This document shows, piece after piece, positions 13,466 through 24,263 of a stretch of 64,000 nt of DNA. Source of the stretch: Limnephilus marmoratus. Its lineage: Eukaryota > Arthropoda > Insecta > Trichoptera > Limnephilidae. Within the stretch, counting starts at the first letter, position 1, and each line of letters starts with the position of its first letter. The stretch is taken from positions 49,277,117-49,341,116 of the forward strand of contig OU862912.1 in assembly GCA_917880885.1 (NCBI GenBank), given 5' to 3'. The notes under the pieces are model-generated. The model saw only the letters and a list, made by a program, of their open reading frames with translations, had not been told where the DNA came from and did no database searches. The position numbers and the translations under genes are program-made.

Positions 13466-14031
13466 AAGGTGGACTGAATGCCGTTGGCGCTAATAAAAAA
13501 CTGTTAAAAAAGCGAAGCTAGCAGTCCACAATGGAGTCCTGGTACCTACCCTGATGTATGGCAGTGAGGCATGGAACTGGCAGAGGAAGGATGAAAGTAA
13601 ACTGAATGCTGTTGAAATGAGATCCCTGAGACGTATGTGTGGTAAAACAATGTATGATCGTGTGAGAAAAGTGGATATCCGCAAAGAATGTAAGGCTGAT
13701 GTAAGCATAATGAGTAAGATTAAGAAAGGGACCCACAGATGGTTTGGGCATGTAGAGCGAATGAACGAAGAAAATAGTGTAAGAAGAATATACGACGCGA
13801 ATGTGAATGGTAGAAGAAGTCGGGGACGCCCGAGGAAGACATGGCACGATCAAGTGAATCAGATACTTGAGTCGGGCCATGTCAAAAGTCAGAATAAGAA
13901 GAGAATGTATGAGACGATGAATGAATGTGAGTGAGGCAAAGAGTGTGTGCCAAGACCGAGTTGTTTGGCGGTCTGTCTTTCTGCCTACCCCTGCGGGGAA
14001 ACGGCGTGACGGTTAGTTAGTTAGTTAGTTA
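13466..14031 (+). mobile_element. RTE-type LINE 3' end, copy 1
   Basis: This encodes the C-terminal region of an RTE endonuclease-reverse transcriptase: MYGSEAWNWQRKDESKLNAV, then VEMRSLRRMCGK, WFGHVERM and GRRSRGRPRKTWHDQV. These match the conserved block of insect RTE proteins, where the GRPRKTW segment precedes the last helix. There are two frameshifts: one base lost in the A-rich run near 13508, and about four bases gained near 13920, after which the normal ending (VSEAKSVCQDRVVWRSVF) is out of frame. The 3' end has a CCCCTGCGGGG hairpin, GGCGTGAC, and a TTAG tandem tail (14013-14031). It is 5'-truncated and inactive. Confidence 0.85.
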
Positions 14032-14669
14032 AAGACTAAAAAAGTATCTAGTAATGGGAATGGTTGATGGCATTTTAGAAATGTAATATAATTATAGAGT
14101 CCACATTGTGCACAAATCACGTAATTTATTGACGACACTTGAGATATGGAGAGCACCCAAGGCAGCTAGCCCTAAGCTAGGCCAAATCTAAGAGATAGAC
14201 ACGTTCGGTTGAAACACGTGGCAGAAAAAGGCGAGGAACAAGAACAGGAGAAGATAACGATGGCGAACTTTTCGAAAGTAGAGCTTACTAGTAAACGCTT
14301 ATAACTTCAAATAAAGTTGACCAGCTTTGCGTAGAATATAAAAACTGGAAACGTCATGAATTATTTAGCAACATACGAGTACATGGAGAGTTTGGAATTA
14401 TAATTCGACAGGCAAACACCGCCGTTGTTCATAACCTCGTGCCACATACAGACCACAGTGCTTCACGGCATATACCTGAACATGATCAGTGAGTGATCAA
14501 TGATCAATGACTGCGTATCACTCCAAATATTAGAGTATGAACGGATCCGAGATATTTAAAGATAAAAACAAACGATTCGATATTTTTTGAACGCAGGATT
14601 GAACTAAATTCGGAATGCAGGTATAAAAGGAGTAGTATTTTCAAAATACAAAAACAAACAAGAAAGAGT
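14032..14669. other. Spacer between two RTE copies, nothing recognised
   Basis: No open frame or terminal repeat of note. Short complementary words (GCTAGCCCTAAGCTAG, about 14164-14180) do not form a convincing element. Confidence 0.4.
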
Positions 14670-15324
14670 ACGAAAACAGTGTGCTATATAGTTGTGAATG
14701 ATGAATACTTGGAGCAGGTGGATGAGTTTGTGTATCTGGGAAGTATATTTAGGATAGATGGGAAGGCTGAAAGAGATATTGAATGGAGGGTAAATGCAGG
14801 TAACTCCATTAATGGAGGACCGAATGCCGTTGGCGCTAATAAAAAAAAACTGTCAAAAGAAGCGAAGCTAGCAGTCCACAGTGGAGTCCTAGTACTTACC
14901 CTGATGTATGGTACCTACCCAGTGAGGCATGGTACCTACCCAGTGAGGCATGGAACTGGCAGAGGAAGGATGAAAGTAAACTTAATGCTGTTGAAATGAG
15001 ATCCTTGAGGTGGATGTGTGGTAAAACCATGTATGATCGTGTGAGAAATGTTGATATCCGCAAATAATGTAAGGCTGATGTAAGCATAATGAGTAAGATT
15101 AAGAAAGGGGATTTGGTTGGTTTGGGCATGTAGAGCGAATGAAAGAAGAAAATAGTGTAAAAAGAATATATGACGCAAATGTGAATGGAAGAAAAAGTCG
15201 GGGACGCCCGAGGAAGACATGGCACGATCAAGTGAATCAGATATTTGAGTCGGGCTATGTCAAAAGTGAGAATAATAGAAGAGTACTCTCTGCCTACCCC
15301 TGCGGGGATTAGTTAGTTAGTTAG
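14670..15324 (+). mobile_element. RTE-type LINE 3' end, copy 2, more degraded
   Basis: It starts further 5' than copy 1 and includes EYLEQVDEFVYLGSIF and RINAGNSINGG-like sequence (observed WRVNAGNSINGG), followed by LSKEAKLAVHSGVLVLTLMYG. At about 14906-14936 it carries an extra ~29 bp that creates a 21-bp tandem duplication (units 14910-14930 and 14931-14951) containing GGTACCTACC, which shifts the frame. A stop sits in RK*CKAD (about 15065) and the WFGHVERM block is damaged. The last ~90 bp of coding sequence are missing, but the CCCCTGCGGGG hairpin and TTAG tail (to 15324) remain. Same family as copy 1, separate insertion. Confidence 0.8.
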
Positions 15325-18300
15325 CAAAAATAAACATGTCATAGAGAAGGCTTGTTTTCTGCCAAATTCTAAACGAGTTTTTTTGTTTGTTAGAACGTCC
15401 GGATTACCGAGAAAGTTAATTCATGTAATACAATATTGTACAAGATAAAAATTAGAGCAAATAAAAACTAATTGCGATACGGTTATGAGCGCGGCACGTT
15501 ACTGTACAACAAATTATACAACACGTAATTATATAACCTCCCAGTTATTGCCAAATAACTCATATTATGGGTCACTGGATTATTTTGTAGTTTTGTGAAT
15601 TATGATTGGTGGATTGTATTATTATTTCGCATGACATGTGCTTAGTTAATTCGGTATTCTAATATGTAATGATATACTATGTCAAGTTTACAGTACAGTA
15701 CACTGATTTAGGTAAATATTTCAATCAGGAAAAACCGAGCACCAAGTCAGAGATTTTTTAAGAGAACCCTTTTTCTAAATGATATTCCTTATAAAGGAGA
15801 CTGAATCCCTGATTACATTTAAGGCTTAGCTTAGGTTAACAAAAACCTTCACATTGTATCATAACAGCATATTAACCGAGCGACAGCGTTATTTTTAAAT
15901 TTTTCCTCCGATTGCTCGTGATTTGTTGGCGACCATTTTGAATATTTACCGCCGAAATTAAAACAATCATACCTCTGAATTTTAATATGGAAAAATTGAA
16001 AAAAAATTATGCATCTAGGAAAAATTTGCCTAAAACTGTCAGCAAAGCAATCGGAGGTATTTTAAATGGTGCCATATTGTGGCCAAAAGCGCTCCAGTGG
16101 TTAAAATATACGGAGTAAGAGTTATTTTAGACAAAATCAAAGATGAACATTTTAAATTATCTAGTGTGTTTTTTCATATCCAATATTTTTGTCACCATGC
16201 TCTTATATATGAAAATTAAACATGTGAATGGTTTTTGAAAACAATATCAAATGAATGAAAGTTTTAGTTTTAGCATTTTGTCATAAAATTATAACATTTA
16301 GTTAAGTGCAAAGTTTTATAGCCTCTGAGGATAAAGTGAAGAAAAAAGTAGGTAAAGATTATTAAGGCAACTATTACCTTTAGCTAACAAACAGATTGGT
16401 ATTTACACCGGACCTCCGACTCGGATAGCTAAAGAAGAAACCATAGAACAGGTAATATGAACGAGTTGCGAAGGAAAGTCGTGACTGGACCATCGTACAA
16501 CAATCAACTTTTCGATTCTCGATAAAACCAGGCGGATAAAAGCAAATAAAACTACTCCTGATATATATGCCTACAGCCATTTATAGATTAGATTTTATAA
16601 GATCCCTAGAAAATGTTTTCTTTTTCATTCTTTTTACAGCCAGGTACTAAAAAATACAAATTAATCTAAAATAACTAAGAGATATTACGACATTCTTTTC
16701 TATGTAACATGTAGAAAGGCGCTTTCAAAAATGTCAGATTGATGCCATGAGAAATTGCATGTATGCATGTAAATATTAGTCGAATGTAATATATTTGGAT
16801 GTATAAATAGTTACAGGTGTTTGACCGATACTCGGACACCAGATTGCACAAAAAAAAACAACGAAAATGAACCAAGAGAATTGAAAATAAATTGGACAAT
16901 TACACATTTGTTTTGACTCCGAAATAGCCAGTGAGGCGGTAACAGGAGTGGTTTCAAAATTGCATAATGTAAAACAAATAATATACGGCACAATAATAAT
17001 ATTATTTTGTGTAAATAACATGCCTTCCCTGGGCAAGGAATGCATTCTGTGGACGGGAGACCGCGACAGGTGCACACAAGGACGAAACCGCTAAAACGGT
17101 GGTCCTCGGTCCTTCCCTTGCGACGCAATTTCTAACTGGGGGTATCAACTATCACAGGATATAGTTACAACTAATTTAACAACGAAGCTACACAAATTTA
17201 CGAGCTTTCTCATAATCGTCCAGACGTTATAACATAACATGAAGAAATCAATGAAACAGGATTAAAAAAAGTTGGTATTTTCGGGAGAACAAATATCCAC
17301 TTTTCCTTCAACGTTGAGACAAGCATTAAGCTCAGTAAAACCGAATTGGTTCATAATTGGTTTATAATTCAAGGAAGAGCTAGGTGTATATAATTTAGAA
17401 CTCTTTTTAGAAGTGCTTCGCTAGCGCATGTCGAAATTATTTTACAAAAAACTTTATAGTCAATAGTTTTAGTTTATCGAAGTAGAATAAATAATACGTC
17501 TATCACGATCTCTGTGTTAAACCAAATGTTTATTGGTCAACAAAGTATCTTTATTCCGATGGCTAATGTCAATGAATAAATATAATTATGTAAATCAACC
17601 TTGAACTGCAAATGGCGTGAGAAACTGGAATGGCAACGTTGGCGTTTTACTTGGGCTGGTAGCCGAGTACATAACCATTGAGTTTCTCCATATAAAAACT
17701 TAAGACAAACGAACTATAAAAAACCTTCTAATTTTGAATTGAATAGGCACACATGGCGTGCAGAATCTGCGGCGGAGACTGCACGCTAAAACAAGGGAAT
17801 TGCATCAGAGGAAAGGTGTTCTGTGTTTGTGTGGGTTTTGGGGGGACGGAAGGGAGGGTGGATGCAGCGGGAGAGGGGACCGCCGAGACCCGTTCACCTT
17901 GAACTGTCGCCAATTTTTTACCCAAACACGTGCGCCCTCGAAATTGGATGAAGGTCAATGGCGTGCATATGGTTGTCCCAAAGCTCAAAGGGTACCATTC
18001 CTAGAGGGTTAGGGGCCGCGCTCAATGGTGCCGGGGCCTTTGCATTGTCCGGGCCAAAATAGCTCCCCGGGCTTCAGCCTGCACGTATATTATGTGTTGT
18101 GTGTGTATGTGTGTTTAATTTTGGCGGTGGTGAAAGACGGTCATTATTCGCACGTTCCTTTATAGTATATTGTAGTACGCGAGGTCTGTAATAGTCCATT
18201 AATCAAATCCGCCTTTGAATAAACAAGAATGGGTAATGTTCTCCTTTTTCAGCGATATTCATTTTTCGTACGGGTTAGCATCGCTGGGAAATTTAGTTCG

Positions 18301-19179
18301 TTCAGCCGACTTCCGTAAGCGCAGGAACCCGACTCGCTTTCAAAGTGGATCGCTGATTTATTTAGCATAGCTGGAAGCATTTCTAATACATTTTTTGCGA
18401 ACCGAGCTACGAATTGTGGGAAAGGAATGAGCCGAACTACGAATAATTCGTGGTATACGCAGCCTAACATTTCCTCAACCAGCCGAACAGTATCGAGCTA
18501 ATCCTATCTACATATGATATAATTAATACAGGCAGTTCGAATAAAATGCGTTCTTTTACAGAAATTGAAATGCTTTCAAAACATTCGGGCAAACTTTCTT
18601 TTCGACCACGTTACAACACGCTATCAATAACTTATTTACATTAAAATAGTAAATACACAAATATATATAAATTGACGTGTACAAATTTAAATAAATATTA
18701 AAAATGCAAATACATCCGATATCTACCTTTGATATTATTATTTGGTGCACCGTGTAAATGGGAGATAAAAATATTGATTCAAGAAGTTGTTCAATATTTC
18801 TCTAGTCCCTGATAAAGTAATGTTAAACAAACAGAAACATATTAACCCCTCAGGCCTCGGGCCTATTTTGACAGTAGGTAACCATATTTCTTCTTTACAA
18901 AAAAATTCAAATAAATAGAATATTACTGAACGCATCCGAAAACTAAGAACTCATTTAGAAAGGTGACGAAATTCGTTTTCAAATTTTATGATTCGAATCG
19001 AATGCAAACATAAAAAAAAATATCTCACTTTATTACATTTTTTAACTAAAATTACTGATAACGAAAAAAAAAAGAATACACACAAATTTTATTATATATA
19101 AACATTAAACATTACCGTTAACTCACTTTTTTGTCATTTCGTGTAAAAATAATTAATAAGAAATTCCCAAAGATACGTA
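15325..19179. other. Non-coding stretch with two GC-richer islands
   Basis: No gene recognised. GC-richer islands lie at 17020-17140 and 17750-18080. The second reads open on both strands for about 85 codons (17758-18012 plus, 17728-17988 minus) without a known domain, and contains TTTGCATTGT (18039-18048), an overlapping octamer and Sox-type word. A 12-bp inverted pair CCTCCGATTGCT / AGCAATCGGAGG (about 15906 and 16047) may bound a small unrecognised element. Confidence 0.35.
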
Positions 19180-19340
19180 ATTTTTTTTTTCAAATGGCGG
19201 TCGGATGTTTGGTTTCGTAAAGGTGTACATTTTAATTATTTTGTGGTTAAATTTTTGATTTGAATATAAAGCGTGATTTTTTCTCTTTCTAACACCGTTT
19301 ATATCAAATTTCTAACCATGAAAGTAAGGGAGACAACGAT
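19180..19340 (-). repeat. Dispersed repeat R-48k, minus-strand copy
   Basis: Read on the minus strand it gives CTCCCTTACTTTCATG, then ACGGTGTTAGAAAGAGAAAA and CACGCTTTATATTCAAATC. The same order is present at 48335-48480 and, more diverged, at 57845-57960. There is no open frame and no visible terminal repeat. I do not recognise the family. Confidence 0.55.
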
Positions 19341-19741
19341 TTCTTTATGAGACCTTTATGAGTTGTTCTGAAAAGCGAACAAATTAGCATGTGGGGTTAA
19401 TAATATGACTATAGAATAACTAATACGAGTACACCAAGTAATTATTTAAATAATACCAACATTTGCTTGAGCTTTGATCCTAATCCCATTATAATATAAT
19501 AATGTTTTGGGAATTTGTCGGCAGGTTTTGACAGATTCAAACTGAGTTGTTAAAGTTTCTTTCAATACGCGTACATAATTTTATTAATCTTCCTTCAAAG
19601 GAAATAAACAATTTTAATGATGACTACATTTAATATGTACAAACTTTTAGCAATTCTAGTTTTTTTATCGATTTTAGATTGCGCAATACAGAAAATTATT
19701 GTGTCCGACATTACAGCGCCTTCGGTAGGGAAAATTATTTT

Positions 19742-20040
19742 CTGTAAGAACATTACCACAAAATCATTTTAAAAAGCTCAAAACGGTTTAAGTGCAACAT
19801 TTATTATTTTAATATGTTGATTAGAAGAACTGATGTCATATTATTAATGTACTACAAATTTCAATTGTAGATAAAATGCATGTATCTGGTAAAATTTCTG
19901 TAAAAACATTACCACAACATCATTTTAAAAAGCTTTAAACGGTTTAAGTGCAATATTTATTATTGTAGTATGTTGATTATAGGAACTGATATCATACTAA
20001 TATAAATTTTACATAAAATATGCATGTTTCTGGTAAAAAT
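19742..20040. repeat. Tandem duplication, two units of about 156 bp
   Basis: CTGTAAGAACATTACCACA at 19742 recurs as CTGTAAAAACATTACCACA at 19898. Matches continue through TTTAAAAAGCT, ACGGTTTAAGTGCAA, TATGTTGATTA and GCATGT(A/T)TCTGGTAAAA. Divergence between units suggests an old event. Confidence 0.65.
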
Positions 20041-20723
20041 CATCATGTGTTAGAAATGCAGAAACTGTATTTCCATAAAATTGCACTCAGCACGTTTATG
20101 CAATGTCATCGATATTTGCTTTACACGTATTTTATTCGGAATATGCTGAAAAATAAGTTGAGAAATTCATAATATGTAAAGAAAGAACAGGATATTAAAT
20201 AAAGAGAAAAATTGACAGCAGCCAGCTTAGTTCGTATTTGTCCAACAGACCATTAGAAACTTTGACAGGAGGCGAAGGTTTTCTTTGATTATTTCAATGA
20301 AACATTATGGATAGGTGTTTAAGATAAAGCTATTTCCGTAAAGGTAAAGGTCTCATTAGTTTAAATAATTCTTAGTTAAGTGATTAACTATCATTTTTTA
20401 TACTTTATTTTTAATTTTAAAGTGGAGATTGAACAAAAACTAAAATGGTCTGTTGGACAAATAAGAACTGAGGCGACGACTGCTGTAGAAATGAAAATAA
20501 GGTCGTCGGCGACGTGATCAATGGGAAATTCCCCAGAATATTCTAGATTCCCTGATATTCTAAAAATTTTCAAACTTTTGTCGCATTGTAAATATTTGTA
20601 ATTATTAATAATTTCGTATTTAAATCTAAAAAGAGTTTTTTGAGGTAATTTTATCTAATGTTTAAGGTGATATTTCACAAATTTTAGCCATGTGTTAGTA
20701 TGGCGATGTCTTTCTCAATTTAC
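20041..20723 (-). other. Start of EcR intron after the B1 exon
   Basis: On the minus strand this begins with the splice donor GTAAATTGAG (20723 downwards). No exon or repeat is recognised in the first ~680 bp of the intron. Confidence 0.6.
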
Positions 20724-21048
20724 CTGAGGAAACAGAACCGTTCTCCGACTTGGGGGTGTTGGGGGTGTGTGGCAGCGCCATTGGCGGGAGGGGAAGCGGT
20801 AGGGGCAAGGGCGGGGGCGCGCAGCCTCCCAGGCCTGCGCCCACCGGACCGTGCCCGCCGTACCCCAGCGGCAGAGCCTCCTCGTACTCCCACAGCTCCA
20901 GCTCCCCGTACTCCGGAGAGCCCAGCGACTCGGGGGACATCACCATCGCGGGGGTGATCAGAGTAGAAGAGGAGGTCACCTCCACCGAACTGTCCTCCAA
21001 CATGCGAAGGGTCTGGAAACCCCCGTTGTTAGACCAGCGACGTTTCAT
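20724..21048 (-). CDS. EcR: Ecdysone receptor isoform B1, isoform-specific first coding exon
   Basis: EcR is the nuclear receptor that, paired with Ultraspiracle, binds 20-hydroxyecdysone and switches on moulting and metamorphosis genes. This exon encodes only the 108-residue A/B activation region of isoform B1. It starts [11 protein letters not shown] (residues 1-11), followed by the serine-rich EVTSSS (23-28), the acidic block [19 protein letters not shown] (35-53), a glycine-rich then Pro/Leu-alternating stretch (62-92), and [12 protein letters not shown] at the end. All are hallmarks of lepidopteran EcR-B1. The ATG at 21048 is chosen because a TAA lies in frame two codons upstream (21057-21055). 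The exon ends TCAG|GTAAAT, splitting a glycine codon; in known EcR the SSG boundary leads into the exon shared by A and B isoforms (REELSP). That exon, the DNA-binding and ligand-binding exons are not in the window. Third codon positions are GC-rich, unlike the surrounding DNA. Confidence 0.93.
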
Positions 21049-21545
21049 TTTCAATTAAAACACTTAACAAATCCAAAATAATCTGTGTTTATCAACACGT
21101 CGCACTCGATTCAAAATCAAAAACCGATCAAACTTAAAAATAAAACACTGTTATATTATTTGTATAGATTCTGTGTGAGAGTAAACAAACTGCTGTCTGG
21201 TGTATCGCTACTGCCCGGGAAGCCGGCACATCTCAGGTGAGCCCGGCGCGTCGAGTCAACCTCCCCCAAAAGCGATATACACGTAAGAACCTTTCATTGC
21301 AACTGTTTATTTTTGTTCGAGAACTAAAAATATTATTCTCCGAACGTATCACAGACACTTTCTTTTCACTGATTTTGACAGATAAACACAACAAGAGCAC
21401 CTGATTCAATACAAAAACAAACACTAAATCCAACGGTTTGACACGTAAACTAGTATATTCGAGGGATCTACGAACTATTATTGCACGATTTAGAAGTAAA
21501 ATCAGCGACAAGTGAATGTTGACAGGTGTCACGAGAGATTCTCCT
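21049..21545 (-). promoter_or_regulatory. EcR: Probable 5' leader of EcR-B1
   Basis: The ~500 bp upstream of the start codon have no in-frame extension of EcR (stop at 21057-21055) and read as untranslated leader. An arthropod initiator word TCAGT lies on the minus strand at 21372-21368 within ATCAGTGA, one candidate start of transcription. A minus-strand frame (21233-21532) is open but lacks any domain; it could be an upstream ORF. Extent and start are inferred. Confidence 0.5.
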
Positions 21546-21880
21546 CGCGAGAGACATCAACGCACGCGGCAGGCGATAATCAACACAGTGGTCTCGCCGC
21601 ACTTTAGGTATAGTTTCGCTCGGTGCCGGTTAGACGTGTTTGAGAAAAAAAAAAGTTGAGCAACAGAAAGCTCCGCGATTCGGGATTCTCCGTTAGCTTT
21701 CGCGCGTCTCCGGAGCTGCGCTTGCGCATGAGCGGAGCGGACGGGCGCGCGCACTGAAATGGCGGCTGGATCACTGCCACGGCCGGCGCGTGACGTCACC
21801 CCCCCCCACCACCGTACCTCACCTCCCTACTCCCTCCCGCCGGCCACCAGCCACCAGCCACCAGCCACCAGCCATCCGCA
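21546..21880 (-). promoter_or_regulatory. EcR: CpG-rich candidate promoter of EcR-B1
   Basis: GC and CpG content rise sharply over 21546-21830, in contrast to the AT-rich surroundings. The region contains a perfect TGACGTCA palindrome (21791-21798, CREB/ATF-type site), a C run, an initiator-like TCAGT on the minus strand (21757-21753, TTTCAGTGCG) and four CCACCAG tandem units (about 21844-21872). Position directly upstream of the EcR-B1 exon makes promoter function likely, though unproven. Confidence 0.5.
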
Positions 21881-22089
21881 ACATGTTATATTATTATATT
21901 AATACAATTTGGATAGGTAGGTACTGCGCGCCGGTAGGCACCCTCGTGTCAAATACTTCGGATAAATAATAAGTAATAAGTAAGTGAACAACTATAAATC
22001 CGAATTACGATTACACTTAACTGAAGGCTTACATCTAAAAGCTCTCGGAGAAAGTAATCAAGGTAAAATTCGACTGAGAGCGTAAAGGT

Positions 22090-22493
22090 ACATAAAAAAA
22101 CACCTTTTTTTTAGTAATACCTCAAGCCGTCTGGAGCCAGTGAGACTACGGCATCCCCAATTGAGGTATGTTGTGAGGCTGAAAGTAGTGGGAAGGGGAG
22201 GGAGATGGGAAATAGGAAGGTGGGAAGTACCTGGCTGTTCAGATCTGGTCAACAAACACGGCTAACGCCATTTCAGGCAATGTTTCAATTCTGAATGATG
22301 GTCTTACACCAGGGCGATTCTGAGGTATTTTCAACTCTGGAACGTGCCGCAAATGTACTATACATTATTTTTAATGAATTAATTGTGAAATAACGCAAAT
22401 TATTCAAATACAATTTATTTGCCCAAGCCGGGATTCGATCCCGCGACCTTCGGATTGCGAGACAAGAGCCTCACCGCTATACCACGCCGGCCG
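22090..22493 (-). mobile_element. tRNA-headed SINE, family 1, copy A
   Basis: On the minus strand it opens with a tRNA-like head: an A-box-like region (TGGTATAGCGGTGAGGC), then GGTCGCGGGATCGAATCCC with a good B box. A ~320-bp body follows (ACACCAG..., TTCAGAATTG..., CAGATCTGAAC...) and an A-rich 3' end. The same order is seen at 35350 and 59788. RNA polymerase III promoter boxes of this kind drive SINE transcription. Confidence 0.8.
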
Positions 22494-23839
22494 TCATTTT
22501 TACTGTGAGCCTCCAATAATAATGGGGACCCTATAATTATTAAGTGGGCACTAGAAAAACTAACAAATATGTTTAGTAAATTAATATTCAAATTTCATCA
22601 ATCATTCCGACTGGAACGAGACACGACTCGTGTTTTATGCTAAGCGACAGAAAACCTGAATTTCATTCTGCGGACATTTTCTCTTGTGTCACGAAAATCG
22701 TAAGGTAGGTAAAGGTTTTTTTAGTATCCTAAAAAAGGTTTTCATACAATTTCTATTGAATTAATACACACGAAGTTCATGGCCGACTAAAAATATGTAG
22801 GTAGGAAACCCAGAAAAAAATATGAGGAGGTTGTACACGTATTGTCGAGAATTTCTAAGGAGATTCATGAAAGATCTTTTACAGCATGAAAACATTTGTG
22901 AGAATTAAATAAAAAATAAATTTGATGTTGGTATACCGTGAAGCTATACTTTATCAATACATTGATAACTCACACACACATAACCCTTAAATGTTGTTTT
23001 CGTAAACACATCAAGAAGTGCTAATTGATGTGTAAATTCATTAAAAATTAATTAATCTCGTTATGTGGGAAAATATAAGGATTTCGCAAGTGCCGTGGGA
23101 CTTGACCGGGGAAGGACAAATGATATTATATCTTCTGTGTTAAACAATGAACATCCGTGGCGTGAAGTGGGAGTCTTCATGATTCTTTTAATTAACCATT
23201 TTTGGATCGAGACGAAGAAATCACTACTCTGGTAAAAGGACTATGGAAATAACATCTAAAGGGAAAGGAACACCACAAGGTTTGCAGCGTGGTCCAGATT
23301 TATTCAATATTTTCTTTATCTTTAATAAGATTGTAAAAAGTGGGTAGCACAGCTTTAATTCATAGTGACTTGAGTCTATAGAAATGAATTTAGTATTTAT
23401 GCGGCTGTTAGATCTCACAATCTAAATAAATGATGAACTTAATCTAAATAAACAGTCTGTTTGACCCAAAGATATTGAAATATAAGTAGATGTGCTATCT
23501 GCTGTTTTTACTATGTGGGTCTGCGCTTCCGGGTGTCGCCGATATTGTTTACCAATTAACAAATAAACTAAAAGAACAAATAATTAACGAATAAACCAAA
23601 CGAACGTTGAACTAAATGAACGAATTATTTCCTTATTTAAAATATATTGTTAACCAATATTAATGCATATTTTCAAAAAATCAACGAAATTAACAAATTC
23701 TTTTTGTATGAAAACTACGCTAATTAGCGCGTAGTCCGGCGACAGTTGCGCGGACACCATAGCATATCTCTTCTGTATTTGAATATCTTTGGTTTGACCC
23801 GTCTTCCAGCTTATTGGGAACACCACGAACAAAATGTAG
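22494..23839. other. No recognised gene or repeat
   Basis: AT-rich DNA. An open minus-strand frame at 23224-23418 has no domain. Nothing else stands out before the inverted repeat that starts near 23840. Confidence 0.4.
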
Positions 23840-23931
23840 ATACGTTTTAAAATTTTCACGGCCAAAAGTATTTTCGTTATTTGTTTTTGGGGTGTTATGC
23901 TGTGTTGCGCTACCTCCTTCTTTAGCCAACT

Positions 23932-23962
23932 TTTCGGACAGCGTTGCAGTGTCCATCATCAG
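23932..23962 (-). ncRNA. Hammerhead-ribozyme-like core, minus strand
   Basis: CTGATGA (23962-23956) is followed by TGGACA, a nine-base loop region, TGTCC, then GAAA (23935-23932). The uridine-turn core and stem II are intact. Stem I and stem III pairing, and the cleavage site, were not resolved by eye. Confidence 0.45.
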
Positions 23963-23998
23963 GGCAGATCCGGCAGATGTGTAGGATCTGGTTCCATG

Positions 23999-24175
23999 CC
24001 AACTCAGAATGAAACCAACTCAGAAACACCTCAGAAAGGTCATTAAAAGCTACGAAAAAATAATTTTTAAATCGCCGGTAACCCTAACCTAACTTAACCT
24101 ATATAATCATTTTTTTTATCATCACTCTTAATGACCTTTCAGAGGTGCTTCTGAGTTGGTTTCATTCTGAGTTGG
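23999..24175. repeat. Inner inverted repeat, 47-bp arms
   Basis: Arms 23999-24045 and 24129-24175 are complementary at 45 of 47 positions (ends CCAACTCAGAATGAAACC and its complement). The 83-bp loop contains a few degenerate CCTAA words. This looks like a separate foldback element inserted between the outer arms. Confidence 0.7.
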
Positions 24176-24232
24176 CCGGTCACCGTAGGATCTACCGGTA
24201 TACCAACATCTACCGGATCTGCCGGATCTGCC

Positions 24233-24263
24233 CTGATGATGGACACTGCAACACTATCCGAAA
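24233..24263 (+). ncRNA. Hammerhead-ribozyme-like core, plus strand
   Basis: CTGATGA (24233-24239), GGACA...TATCC and GAAA (24260-24263), then CGTTGGCTAAA. It mirrors the minus-strand core at 23932-23962, with one mismatched pair in stem II. Confidence 0.45.

Noticed and set aside
15906..16058. 12-bp inverted pair CCTCCGATTGCT as a MITE
   Set aside because: No matching target duplication and the arms do not extend; listed only as a weak hint.
17728..18012. Overlapping 85-codon frames on opposite strands as a host exon
   Set aside because: No domain, no splice pair in frame with EcR, and no zinc-finger residues spaced as in nuclear receptors.
20700..21081. Several plus-strand open frames of 76-102 codons
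   Set aside because: They are antisense to the EcR-B1 exon and open only because of its GC-rich codon use.
24080..24100. CCTAA-type telomeric repeat
   Set aside because: Only about three degenerate units; too short and irregular for a telomere or a telomere-derived array.
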